Of a DNA stretch of 64,000 nucleotides, positions 37,100 through 47,139 are shown piece by piece. Origin of the DNA: Whalleya microplaca (taxonomy: Eukaryota > Ascomycota > Sordariomycetes > Xylariales > Xylariaceae). Under the pieces are notes generated by a model. The model was not told the origin of the DNA and made no database searches. It saw nothing but the letters and a program-made list of their open reading frames with translations. The stretch covers positions 1,302,001 through 1,366,000 of the forward strand of contig MU385710.1 of the NCBI GenBank assembly GCA_022497155.1, written 5' to 3'. The translations under genes and the position numbers were made by a program. Each line of letters opens with the position of its first letter. The first letter of the stretch is position 1.

Positions 37100-38044
37100 T
37101 TACTGTTTCGCAGACACGGTCTTGATCTGGAAGACGGCGCCGGGCAGCTCGTTCGACTCGGCTTGCACCGTCGCCGTGATGCCCATGGCGGCTAGGGCGC
37201 CGCGGAGGATGCCGCAGGGGAACCAGAGGAACTGTAGTACGGCGTCGAGTTAGCAGACCGTTCGTACGTTCGTATCTATCTTTCTCTTCTTCTCTCCATC
37301 TCTACATGAGAGACACAAGAAAACGATTCCACCATCCATCCATCCATCCAGGATCTAGGGAATAGTAGGATTTCTTGGCCTTCGAACAGGGGTGGGCAGA
37401 AGACTGCGTAGGTATGTAGGTACGAAAAAAAGGACAACTCACAGGCTGCGCCTTAACCACGGCCTGCCCGCCCGCCTCGGTGCTCATGCGCGACAGCGGG
37501 CGGAAGGAGTTGTCGGTCAGCACGTAGACGCCGCGGTGGTTGGTCTTGAGGTTGTCGACCTGCTTCTTGAACACCAGCATCCACAGGTCCTTGCACACGA
37601 ACTTGATCGCGTCCAGCGTGTCGTTGAAGCGCGGGCGGTCGCGCGAGAATCTGTTCCCGTTGCACGTTGTCAGCCGGAGCCTAGCTTCTTCCTCTTGGTG
37701 ACTCACCTCTCCACTAGCCCAAGCCCAACCCGGTACCCCAGCCCCTCGAGGCGGAAGAACACCGCATCGCGCTCCTCGTCCTCATCCAGCAGCTTCCTTG
37801 ATCCTCCCCCTGCTGTCCCCCCTCCTACCCCCGTCCCCGACCCCTTCTGCGGCCCCGGCGGCGGTGAATCACTCCCACTCCCACTCCCACTCCCACTACT
37901 GCTATTACCAGCCTCGAGCTCGTTCGCGACCCGGTACGTCATGGGCACGAGCTCGATGAGCAGGAAGTCCAGACACGAGGTGCTCAGGAACGAGGCGCTC
38001 GGGTCCGAGGCGTTGAAGGGCGGGAGCGGTTGGTCGAAGGACAT
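37100..38044 (-). CDS. TRS33: Trs33/TRAPPC6-like TRAPP complex subunit
   Basis: TRAPP is the tethering complex and Rab exchange factor of ER-Golgi and Golgi traffic; Trs33 is a Bet3-fold core subunit. Three exons: 38044-37707, 37650-37443 and 37231-37100 (introns 56 and 211 nt), giving 225 residues. Family landmarks are FLLIELVPMTYRVANEL, GLGYRVGLGLVERFSRDRPR, AIKFVCKDLWMLVFKKQVDN, LKTNHRGVYVLTDNSF, and PCGILRGALAAMGITATVQA in the third exon. A low-complexity insert rich in Gly, Ser and Pro (about 46-82, with four GS dipeptides from a repeated CACTCC codon pair on the plus strand) enlarges the loop between helices, compared with about 150-190 residues in relatives lacking it. Confidence 0.9.
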
Positions 38045-39210
38045 GTTGGTGTTGTGGTCGTTGTTGGTGGTGGTGGTGCTGGTGGTGGTGCTGTGGGTGG
38101 CGGGGAGGTGAAGAAGAAGAGTATGGATGCGAGTGCGGATGCGGCTGGTAGCGGTCCTGGTAGATGAGGTCCGGCCCGGCGCATTGGGGCCTGTGACCTG
38201 GTAAGAGAGGTAGGGAAGAGGAGTTTGCTTTCGGGATGGGTTCTGCTTCGTCTTCGTCTTCTTGGTACTTGTGTGGAAGGCAATTGATTGGGGGGGTTCA
38301 GAATTGTAGGTGTTCAATCGACGGATCGCTGTAGGAGGTATTCGTTTGGTTGTCGCTGGTTCATCAATAGCGAGGTACCTATAGATGTAGCTTGAAGTCC
38401 GAGGCTGAGGTTAGTGGGACAGGGCTGAAGCTCCCGGAGCGATTGGAATTGGCGGTTGGGAAAAGCACCGATTGGCCGAACTTTCTGCTTTAGTGAATAT
38501 AGCACATGCATGCATTACCACAGGTATATTTACAACAAAGGGGTAAGGATTACACACCAGACTACGAAGTCCGCCTCATACATAGAGTCACTACCTAGAG
38601 AATCAACCTAGAGAATCATTCAGTATTATTAGTAGTTTATTCAAGTCATTGCGCAATACAAAAGTGCTCTTTATTCATTTCGCTCACGCAACGAAATAGC
38701 TTGATGATGGTATACCGAATCTTTTTCAAGTACTCCATCGCTGTGATCCATCATCCAGCCGATCTCTTTCCCCTCCAAAAGCAAAGAGGTATCCCCTACC
38801 AACCAACGCCGCGCAAGCCGTTTGCCTTCCCATCCTATGAATGCAAAGGTATCAATCACAGGAAGCGAAAACCTTTATCTTTCGCGTTCTATGTACAGAA
38901 AAGTGTGGAAGAGAGTCGAAGAGGGGGAAGGGAAGGGGGAGGGGGGTGGAAATGAGAAAAGGTCAACATGGGCAAAGGCTTAGCTTCTACTATTAGCCAC
39001 GTACCACGAAGACCCAAGACGGTAGTCAGTTGGCCTGTAATAATCAGAAAGGCTTCTTTTTCCCTATCCCTCATCATATCATATCATTCATCTCGTATAT
39101 GTGACCCCGAGCGAGACGTAGCGCAAAACCCCTCGCACGCGTGCCATGCCTTCTAATTGCGCCATGGACTCATTGTGCAACAGAATCGCCACCACCTAGC
39201 CCATATATCC
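38045..39210. other. Spacer between TRS33 (upstream side) and the SUMO ligase 3' end
   Basis: The first 300 bp (38045-38320) are the probable TRS33 leader/promoter, with a (TGG)n-like GGT repeat at about 38050-38100 (CCA/CAC in the transcript). The rest is gene-free by my reading. The small frames at 38671-38955 and 38889-39156 show no motif. Confidence 0.4.
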
Positions 39211-41325
39211 CTAGTAATTATAACTAGGCGGAAGGGGTAAGCTGAGACCGGGGCTCGGTCCCTGATACTGGCGCTTTGGGGCGCGCACGATCGGCTCGTC
39301 ATCCTCATCACTGCTGAGGGTGAGATCGATGACCTCGGCCGGCCGTTTGTTGCTCCCCGATCTTGGCGCGTTGGACGGCTCTCTAGACTGCCCATCAGGC
39401 GTTCCGCTACTAAATAGGGACCGATTAGGGGTACTATATGGATTCGTCGAGATCCTCGGGCCACCAGCAACGCCATTGCCGAAACTACGAGAGTCCGAGA
39501 CAATTGCGAGATCGTCATCCTCGATTTTAGCACTGACTTCAGAATGTCTTGGTCTCTTGGGCGAAGACTCTGCTGCCTGGATTCTCCACTGACCATCGGG
39601 TTCGATGGTTACCTGCTCCACTGAATCCGAGGTGTTCTCCAGGATGTTTCCGACATATTCGTCGGCTGCCAGGTTCTCGAACGGTGCTGGCTTGTTGCAC
39701 ACCGGACAAACCCATTGCGGACCCTGCTGCTGCAGCTGCAGATAGGAGCTCGCATCAAAACACTGTATGTGCTTACAGAGAACGGATCGACAGGGTACAC
39801 TTAGTCTCATAAAACTCAAAGGGCACTTGAGAGACAAAACTTGCGATGTTGCAACAACATCCGGATCGTTAGCCGCTTTAGAAACTGTCAACATGTTAGT
39901 ATGGTGGCGGAATGCGGAACAAACGGGGGAAAGGGCCTTGCACATACGCTCTCGGACAACCGACGTCTTGGCAATCTTCTTGCCTTTTATCCTCGTAACG
40001 AGGTCATCGATCTCAACTGTTCTACAGAGATACAGTGCGAGGTAGTACTTCTGGTTCAATGCAGTCAGCAGAATGTCCAGATGCTATAAGGGTCACCACT
40101 TGGATCCGATGAATTTTGCTCACTTGGGCCCGGTGTGATGGGTCAGACTTCTTCACCTTGTTGGTTAGGGCGTATGTGAATTCGATGTTATTGTTGTAGT
40201 TGTATTGCTTGAGGCGCAGGTGGTTGGTGATGTTGACCGGTCGGGTTGTTCCGGGTTTACCCTTGAGACCTCGAAGATTCGCCCTAATCTCGCCGCCGTT
40301 CACCTTGATCTCAGATTGGTGAGGGAACGAGATATCTTGGGGCCCTTGATTGTCGGCGGCGCAAAACATCATGATTTGCATGGATGTGTCGTAGGTGCAG
40401 CGACTGAGATCCGTGTGGTCGCTGACCTTCAGCTGTATGGTGATCGAATTCCGATGTTGGCTCATCACTAGAAGTCCCCGTCAGCCTCGCAAAGTTCTCT
40501 CGCAGTCAGCACAACACCTTACCATCGCACGTATGGATGCCGCCAATTCTCGACTCGAACGTATAGAACGGGCTCGGCTTGAAGTGAAGATCGGATGAGG
40601 GCTGAGCGACTCCTCTGTATCCAGCACCGGCACCTTCGCTCCTATACCCATTGGCTTGGTGAGACACATTGGAGCCGCTTGCATTATAGTGATAGTAATT
40701 GTTGCGACTACTCTGGCCTTGCACCTGTCCACCTGAAGTTGAGGGGGAGGCCATGTTTGCTTGGCTGCTATGGCCCCCTCGAATATTCTCTATAGTGTTG
40801 CGGATCTGCCTGTAATTGATCGGGTCGCTGTGGTAGTTTTCGATGAGGGCTGGATAAGCACGGATTAGTCAAGGTGTTTATTTATTAGTGCGGGCAGCAG
40901 AGTAATGCTTTTATGGTTGCAGAAGGTTAGCCTAGTAGGTGGCAGCCTCGGGAAGTGGGATGGAGGTTTATTCCAGAGCTCTCATCAGATGACCATCATC
41001 ATCACCGGCCAACCATGACTTTCGTGTATGAAATATAAAGGAAAAAGAAAAAGGAAAAAGGGGGGAAGGCCTCGACGATAAAGTCGACGATATATTGGCA
41101 TCTCGATGGATTCAGATTTTAGACACACACACACAGAAGCGCACATCTATACAGACATACACACACACACACGTACGTACCGTTCTTGATGCGATTTTGC
41201 AGCTCAGCCTTCACCCCACTTGTCCTCAATCCGTGTAGCGCGCAGATGTTTTGAAGCTGCTTATTAAGAAGCATGCCTAACGTGCGTTCAAGGGCTCGGA
41301 TATCGGGGTTGTTGCTGGAAGCCAT
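39211..41325 (-). CDS. SIZ/PIAS-type SUMO E3 ligase
   Basis: It promotes SUMO transfer from Ubc9 to nuclear proteins (Siz1/Pli1 relatives). Five exons: 41325-41181, 40849-40523, 40467-40157, 40050-39948 and 39884-39211 (introns 331, 55, 106, 63 nt), giving 519 residues. Domains in order: an N-terminal SAP-like motif (LLNKQLQNICALHGLRTSGV, about 17-47); a PINIT region from about 120 to 275; an SP-RING at about 314-358 (SLKCPLSFMRLSVPCRS, then CKHIQC with ligands Cys332/His334/Cys337, and CPVC); and a SUMO-interacting motif, VIDLTLSSDEDDE, near 480. The start at MASSNNPDIRALER is preferred over an in-frame ATG 84 nt upstream. The fourth intron is 63 nt without an in-frame stop. Confidence 0.92.
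41123..41172. repeat. Two (AC)n runs inside the first intron of the SUMO ligase gene
   Basis: AC runs at 41123-41134 and 41158-41172 flank a 23-bp spacer. On the transcript strand the second reads as a GT run starting about 9 nt after the GTACGT donor, which places repeat length variation directly next to a splice site. Confidence 0.85.
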
Positions 41326-42292
41326 GGTTCCTACCGACGAAGGCAGGCACGAATCGTCGAAGTTGGCCGCCTCATGGGGAAGGCTCGAGGCGAGGCTCCC
41401 GTTGAGCACTAGCGATACCGATTGGGCGATTTAGGCAATGAGGCAGCAGCAGCGGCAGGAGCAACTCGGCGAAGACGGGAAGCTTTTTCTGGGTGAATTG
41501 AAGGTAGCTACTACAGATTCCGGCAGATAATTGTGGACGGCGACAAACTGTTATAGCTAGAATATGTAGATCTGAGGTCCCCCAGCAATAAATTTCCTAG
41601 GTACAGATTATAACGAGGAAGATATGTAATGGAGGTACCACGGAGGAGGGCGGCTTTTCGATACCCACAGGGAAGTCGTCACTAGCTGACTAGCAAGGGT
41701 CTAGCCGCCTATTTATTCTTCCTTGTTACAGCTATGTACATGGGTAGTAAAAAGGCCTGACCGCCTACCGCATTGGGTCAAGTTCAGGCGGCCATGTACG
41801 GAATCGTTGTGTGGCTTGAATTCTGTGGTCCCCTAGTACTAGTAGGTACCTGCCAAGACTTTTACCTGCTCCCACCGGTACGTACTTGCGTGCGCCCACT
41901 GGTGCCCCGCCACTAAAAGTTACCTACAGTCTGGATAAGAGAACTTTATCAATTTTTATCTTTAGACAAAAATCCTACTATAAACTGCCTTCACTATCCT
42001 CATACCTATATCAGAACAATTCGTAGGCTTTCACAGTAAGTTGCTTCATTTTCTTCGAGCTATTAACCTCGACATATTGTTGAATTTCACTGGGGACCTC
42101 TCGAATTACGAGATTGTGATTCATCCCACCAGCGTTTCTCTCGAATCGGTCAACCCAAATATCACAACCCACCGATATTTCTTGAACCTATTTTACCCCC
42201 CGACCCCCTACTTCACGGGATCGCTTTTCTCTAGCATAATCTAATACCAAGTCTTCTAGATCCACAAAACAGGCCGTGACCAATTCACCGCC
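41326..42292. promoter_or_regulatory. Divergent spacer between the SUMO ligase (-) and DUF2423 (+) genes
   Basis: The 967 bp must hold both promoters. GTACCTA/TAGGTAC-like palindromic strings recur (41600-41640, 41844-41885). A plus frame at 42041-42244 overlaps the DUF2423 leader and has no recognisable product. Confidence 0.45.
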
Positions 42293-42749
42293 ATGGCCAA
42301 GAGCTCCCGCGCGAGCTCGCGCAAGGCGAACAACCAGCGCCTGAAGTCCAAAGTCTTCAGCCCCGTCGAGACAGCCCGGACCGAGCGCCTGTCCGCCCGG
42401 CTCCTCGAGCTGGCCGCACAGCCCAAGCCGGAGAAGACCGAGGACGGCAGTGAGATGACGGTCGAGGAGGTCAAGATGGACGAGGATGGCGCGACAACCA
42501 CGAAGAATGATGACAGTGAGTTCTCCTCCCAGTCCATACACGGGCTTTCCTCTCTCTCTCTCTCTGGATGGTGAAGAGTTTAACATGCTAACTGTGCTTC
42601 TTACCATAGCCATGGACATCGACGGCGCCAAGCCCACGACGACGCCCAGCCGGCGCAGCGAGAAGAAGCGCATTGAGAAGCGGAGGAAAAAGAGCAACAT
42701 CGTCTTCCCCCGGTACAAGGACAAGAAGACCATGAAGCGCAAGCACTAG
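42293..42749 (+). CDS. DUF2423/UPF0642 small basic nuclear protein
   Basis: Two exons, 42293-42515 and 42610-42749 (intron 94 nt containing a CT run), give 120 residues. The N-terminus MAKSSRASSRKANNQRLKSK and the basic C-terminus (SEKKRIEKRRKKSNIVFPRY, KDKKTMKRKH) match the fungal DUF2423 family that includes yeast YBL028C, a nucleolar protein of unknown function (family knowledge). The middle is acidic and low-complexity. The start context CCGCCATGG is strong. The stop lies only 140 bp from the stop of the convergent Swc2 gene. Confidence 0.85.
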
Positions 42750-42889
42750 ACTAGGTATGAGAAAATTCACGGGTATCTGATATGTGAAATTTGGGAGGGC
42801 GTTTGGTTGCTTGTTTTTTAATGGTTACAACTATATCTACATTCAGCTGTAAAAATGATACCCTCTGCAACGCTGCCTATTATGCCTTT

Positions 42890-45547
42890 TTATTGAGTCG
42901 CTGTCATCGTCGTTGTCTCCCCTGTGACAGCAGGGGTTGGGGCCACCGTTGGGGCCGTTGTAGGCTGAGATGTGGTTGAAGGAGTTCCTGAAGCCACCTC
43001 CGGATCCGGAGCTTGGGCCGTAGTTGGGACTGGAGCCTGGGCTGGCGTAAAAGTAGGAGTTGTAGCCACAGCCGGTGCAGCATCTTTAACAGGAGTAGGG
43101 ATTGAATCCGCAGGCGCCGTTGAAGCGGCAGCATTCTGCACATTATGTTCATCTGACACTGTCGGTTCTGCTGCTGCAGCCTTACCAGGCTCAGGGGCTG
43201 CGTCCTTTGAACCTTCCGCGACCTCAACTTTCTTCGGCGGCCCCGGGGCATCCGGATCCAAAAACCGCGCCGGCACGCCCGTGGCCGCAAACGAGCCGCT
43301 GCCGATCCACGCGCCGACCATCCGACTCCACTTGTACTCGCCGCGCTGCAGCTTCTGGATCTCCCGGAACGCGTAGGCGTTATAGTAGGGCAGCCCGGTT
43401 TGGGGGTCCCGGTACCGCGCCGGGTGGTGCGTGATCGCACATCGGGGCGCCGGTGCCGGCTCTGTTAGTTAAACCTGTTAGTATCTATCTGTCTTTGGTA
43501 CCTAGGGTGCTGTGATAGGGGGTGGGGGCTACTACTCACTTCCTAGTTTGGCCATGTCTTTGCCGAACAGAATCTGATTCTGCACGGCCTTTTCCTTGAC
43601 GGCATTTTCGTTGAAGTTCTGGAGGATTATGCAGTTGCGGGTCGCCTTTCCGTTAGCTGGCGGCGAGGGGGGCGGTGGTGGCGGCGTCTCCTTTGCTTGC
43701 TGTCTTGGTGTGTTGGTCTTGGTAGGCTTGAGTGTGCCTAAAGGTGTCTTTTGTGTAGAACGGGCTGAAGCCTGCGTTGGCCGTGCGGGCTTCGGCGTAG
43801 ATAGCTGTGCAGGCTTCGGTGATGGTGCTGGTGTTGGTCTGGGTGTCTGCACGGGAGCTGGTATCGACGCTGGTGTATGCGTCTGCGCTATATTCTTTGA
43901 TGGCTGAGTAGGGTGAGGTGGTGTTGGTGTGGGAAGGCGGTTCTCGCCTTGAGGCATCGACAGTGGTGATTGTACTTGCGCTGTGTTAGGGGGCGCAAGA
44001 ACGTTAGATGGTCGACTAGTAGTAGCTGTAGAATGGTATCCGATCATGGGCATGGAAAGTCCACTTTTGCTAACCCCCGCCGGAGGAGCTAGGAAACTAT
44101 TTGAAGGTCGTTTCAACTCGGGCGGCTTCATCAACTGTGATTGTTGAGGTGGCGCGAACATGCTAGTGGTGTAGTTACTCGTCACCGGCGGTCTCATGTC
44201 CGGTGGCTTCACCGCTTGAGGCTTAGGTTCCGGCGGTTTTGGCACCTGTGGTTGAGAAATGGGTGGACCTGGGGCTGTCACCGAGGGCGAAGGCTCCGAC
44301 TTCTGTGGAATCGCTGCCGGCGCAGCTGGAGAGGCCTCGGTAACAGCGGTCTGCGCCGGTTCAGCCGGTGTCGTGGTGGTCTCCATTGTGGGCAGAGACT
44401 TCTTGTCCTCTGTTTCTTTAGGATGAGGCGGGACCGCTGTAGCTGTGGTCGTGCTTTTGGCTTCATCTTGCTTCGTTTCTTGGGTATTGGGATCTTTATC
44501 CTTAGCTCCACCATCGGCCTTGTCTTGACTAGGGTTCTGTGACGGCTCTTCAGGTCCAGTTTTCTCCTTGGAAGCATCTGCCGGTGCATCATGCCCAACG
44601 GCAGAAACTCGTTTCTTCTTGATAGGTTTCTCCTCGATGGTAACGATCTTGCCAACGTGTCTAAGCTTGCCATCAACCCATTCCCCTACTCCGCTCCAGA
44701 ATGTGACCACTGGTCCGTCAAGCGTTCGGTTGTTTAGAGCGGCCAGCTTGGCTTTCCGCTCTTCTTCCCTCTGTTTCTCTGCTTCTTCCCAGCGGTTCAA
44801 GCTCTTGGAGTTCTTCTTCTCTATGATTGCAGCCTCCGCAAGCCGTTGCGCTTGCGTCATGGGAGGCTTCTTCAGAGCCTCCATCTTCTTAGCCTTCCGT
44901 TCCATCGCCTCAACCTGCTTGAGACGCTTGACCTCTCGCTCGATCATCTGCTGATGCAGTTGCTCCTTGCTAAGCATTGTAGTTTCTCGTTTCGAAGCTC
45001 GCGTCGGCATGTCGGCTAATGAAGGCAACCAACTCGTCCTCTCGGATTTCTTCTTGGGTCGCGGTTCTGGCGCCGGCGCAGTTGAGCTCCGGGCAGCCGT
45101 GGGTGCGATCTTCACTTTCTTGCGGAACTTGATGGGTATTGCTTCTTGCGCTTTTCGCTTCCGTGCTGCTTGTCTGCTCTCGCGCGCCTGCTTTTCTAAT
45201 TCTTTCTCGCCTTCTAAATCGTCGGCGTTCTCTTGCGCATCCTCGTCGTCCGAAGACGAGTCCATCTGCACATCAGATCCATCATCCTCCACATCCGTGA
45301 AGCCGGCGTCGTCACCATCTTCAGCGAACAGGAGCTCGAGTTCGTCGTCGGGTTCCTCGGCGGCGATCATAGATTTCAACCGGTTGCCTGCCGTGGATCG
45401 TCGCTCTCGCGCTGTTGCCAGCCACTCCACTGGTGTAGGTGCATCTTCGTCGCTCAAATCGTCATCGTCGCTACTGGAGTCTGTGTTGCTAGCCTCGGCT
45501 TCGTTGTCGTTCGTTTCCATGCGCTGCTCATCCTCCTCGGCCGCCAT
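42890..45547 (-). CDS. SWC2: Swc2/Vps72 (YL1) subunit of the SWR1 chromatin-remodelling complex
   Basis: Swc2 binds H2A.Z and nucleosome-free DNA for SWR1-mediated histone exchange in the nucleus. Two exons, 45547-43540 and 43461-42890 (intron 78 nt), give 859 residues. The N-terminal YL1 region (about 45-320) has PVEWLATARERRSTAGNRLK, an acidic stretch, and ERTSWLPSLADMPTRASKRE. The conserved YL1_C module spans the splice (about 673-715: CAITHHPARYRDPQTGLPYY, then NAYAFREIQKLQRGEYKW). Between them lies about 300 residues of Pro/Thr/Ala/Lys-rich low complexity, and a further Pro/Ala/Thr-rich tail follows YL1_C. The protein is larger than the yeast version mainly because of these disordered parts. 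Confidence 0.92.
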
Positions 45548-47139
45548 CTTGCGTAAGTAGGCTAATCAATAGTGCCCGAATACAAAAGTATAAATCGAGC
45601 ATAGAGCATCAGTCAAGGTCTCGTGATAATCTGAACTGCTTCCGCTTTCCCAGCTTTGACTTATGTTCTGCGAATGTTGCTGACATGGGCATTTCCTGTC
45701 CAGTTGCACGCAGATTGTATGTGTCGCGTTGCTACTTTTTGCAAGGATCCTGTGCAGAAGCCAGGCAGGACGTCATTGGTTTATGCAACTATCCAGCTGA
45801 ATGCCTATCGCGATAGTTACATATTAAAGCTCAATCCAGACCTCTTAACCTTCACTTCTCTCTCTCAGTCTAATAACGAAAGTTCTCACAATTTACATGA
45901 CTTACATACCTTGATCACAGAAAACTTGATTGCTCTTTCTCGTAAACACCCAAGGGTATGGTTTCAACCTTTATATGGCTCAAGCTTGAGGTTATACTTG
46001 CGACTTTTCTTATAGCCATAGGACATCCAGAACAGTCGTATACAAGATATACTATGCATATCTTTACCTTCCTGATAGCCTCTATTATGGTGTAGCTAAA
46101 ACTCGAAATTTAAGACCATGAGTGAAAACATGACGATGTTAAGTGTATGCCTTAAGTCTTGAGACTAACTATTCATAAGTTTATCATTAAATGGGAGATC
46201 AAATCTCATGGTGCTTTTCACCTCTTAGAGACGCTAGGGACGTGAGCATTCCAAGATTATATTTGGTTAGCTTCACCATATATGTATGGAAAACCCTATA
46301 GGTAATTTCTACCTGTCCCGTGTCTTTCATTATATTATCTTATACCCCGGATAACACTGTACTTGCATTTGAGACTAGCAAACCCATTACGATACTCGCC
46401 CACTTGATGTTCAACTATGTCATGAATATCAAGGGATCCAGTCATCGCTTTCATTATTGGCCTAGCTTGGGGTTGTGGTCCATGTGAAGAACTACAGCAA
46501 TATGACTGTCTTTTTCCTATTAGTTAATGGCAATCAGGCTTGGTGTACGACGTGAGCTAGTTCACTCAGATATTGTCTCTATCATTAATAGGTAGACCAA
46601 CAAAAGTCCCCAACCATATACAAGATAAATCTAGTAATAACGGCTTCGTAGACGTATGCCAATCTCACTCTAGGTGAAGAGACTCTAAACACAATCACTC
46701 GACTATGCCAGGCACATGTACTGGGTTTTGAGCATTTCTGTGGGCATTTATTAATGTAGCAACGAGTATTCCTATTTATATTCCGTAGTGCTATCTGGGT
46801 GCTTAGCATAATTCACCCTGCCTGGTCATTTCATTCAGGACTTTATAGCACTAACGAAACATCCAGTCTGAGTACCTCGGATGAGATCGAAGCAATAAAA
46901 TCAAAGCAGGCTGCAATGTAATTGCAATGTAAGACCTGGGTTTCATCCCTCGATATAACCACAACATCCCTTCCATCGGCCTGATGCCGGTGGCGACTCA
47001 CATTCACCTCCAAAGAAGTATTGTAGCGTCGTCTTCTGCACCGAAGGCGCAAAACTGCAATCTGCATCGTCTTCCTAGTACCTCCCCCATCGTGATCAAT
47101 GGGCAACTATAGCGACTTATGTTGAGTGATGCTTGGCGA
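45548..47139. other. Spacer between SWC2 and the first GHKL gene
   Basis: This is 1.6 kb. The first part is the SWC2 promoter; a 119-codon plus frame at 45656-46015 begins with TTG and has no motif. The rest (46-47 kb) is AT-rich with short frames. No RNA gene or mobile element is recognised. Confidence 0.4.

Noticed and set aside
45656..46015. 119-codon plus frame next to the SWC2 start
   Set aside because: It opens with TTG, begins about 110 bp from the divergent SWC2 start, and shows no motif. Considered the best of the unexplained frames but still unsupported.
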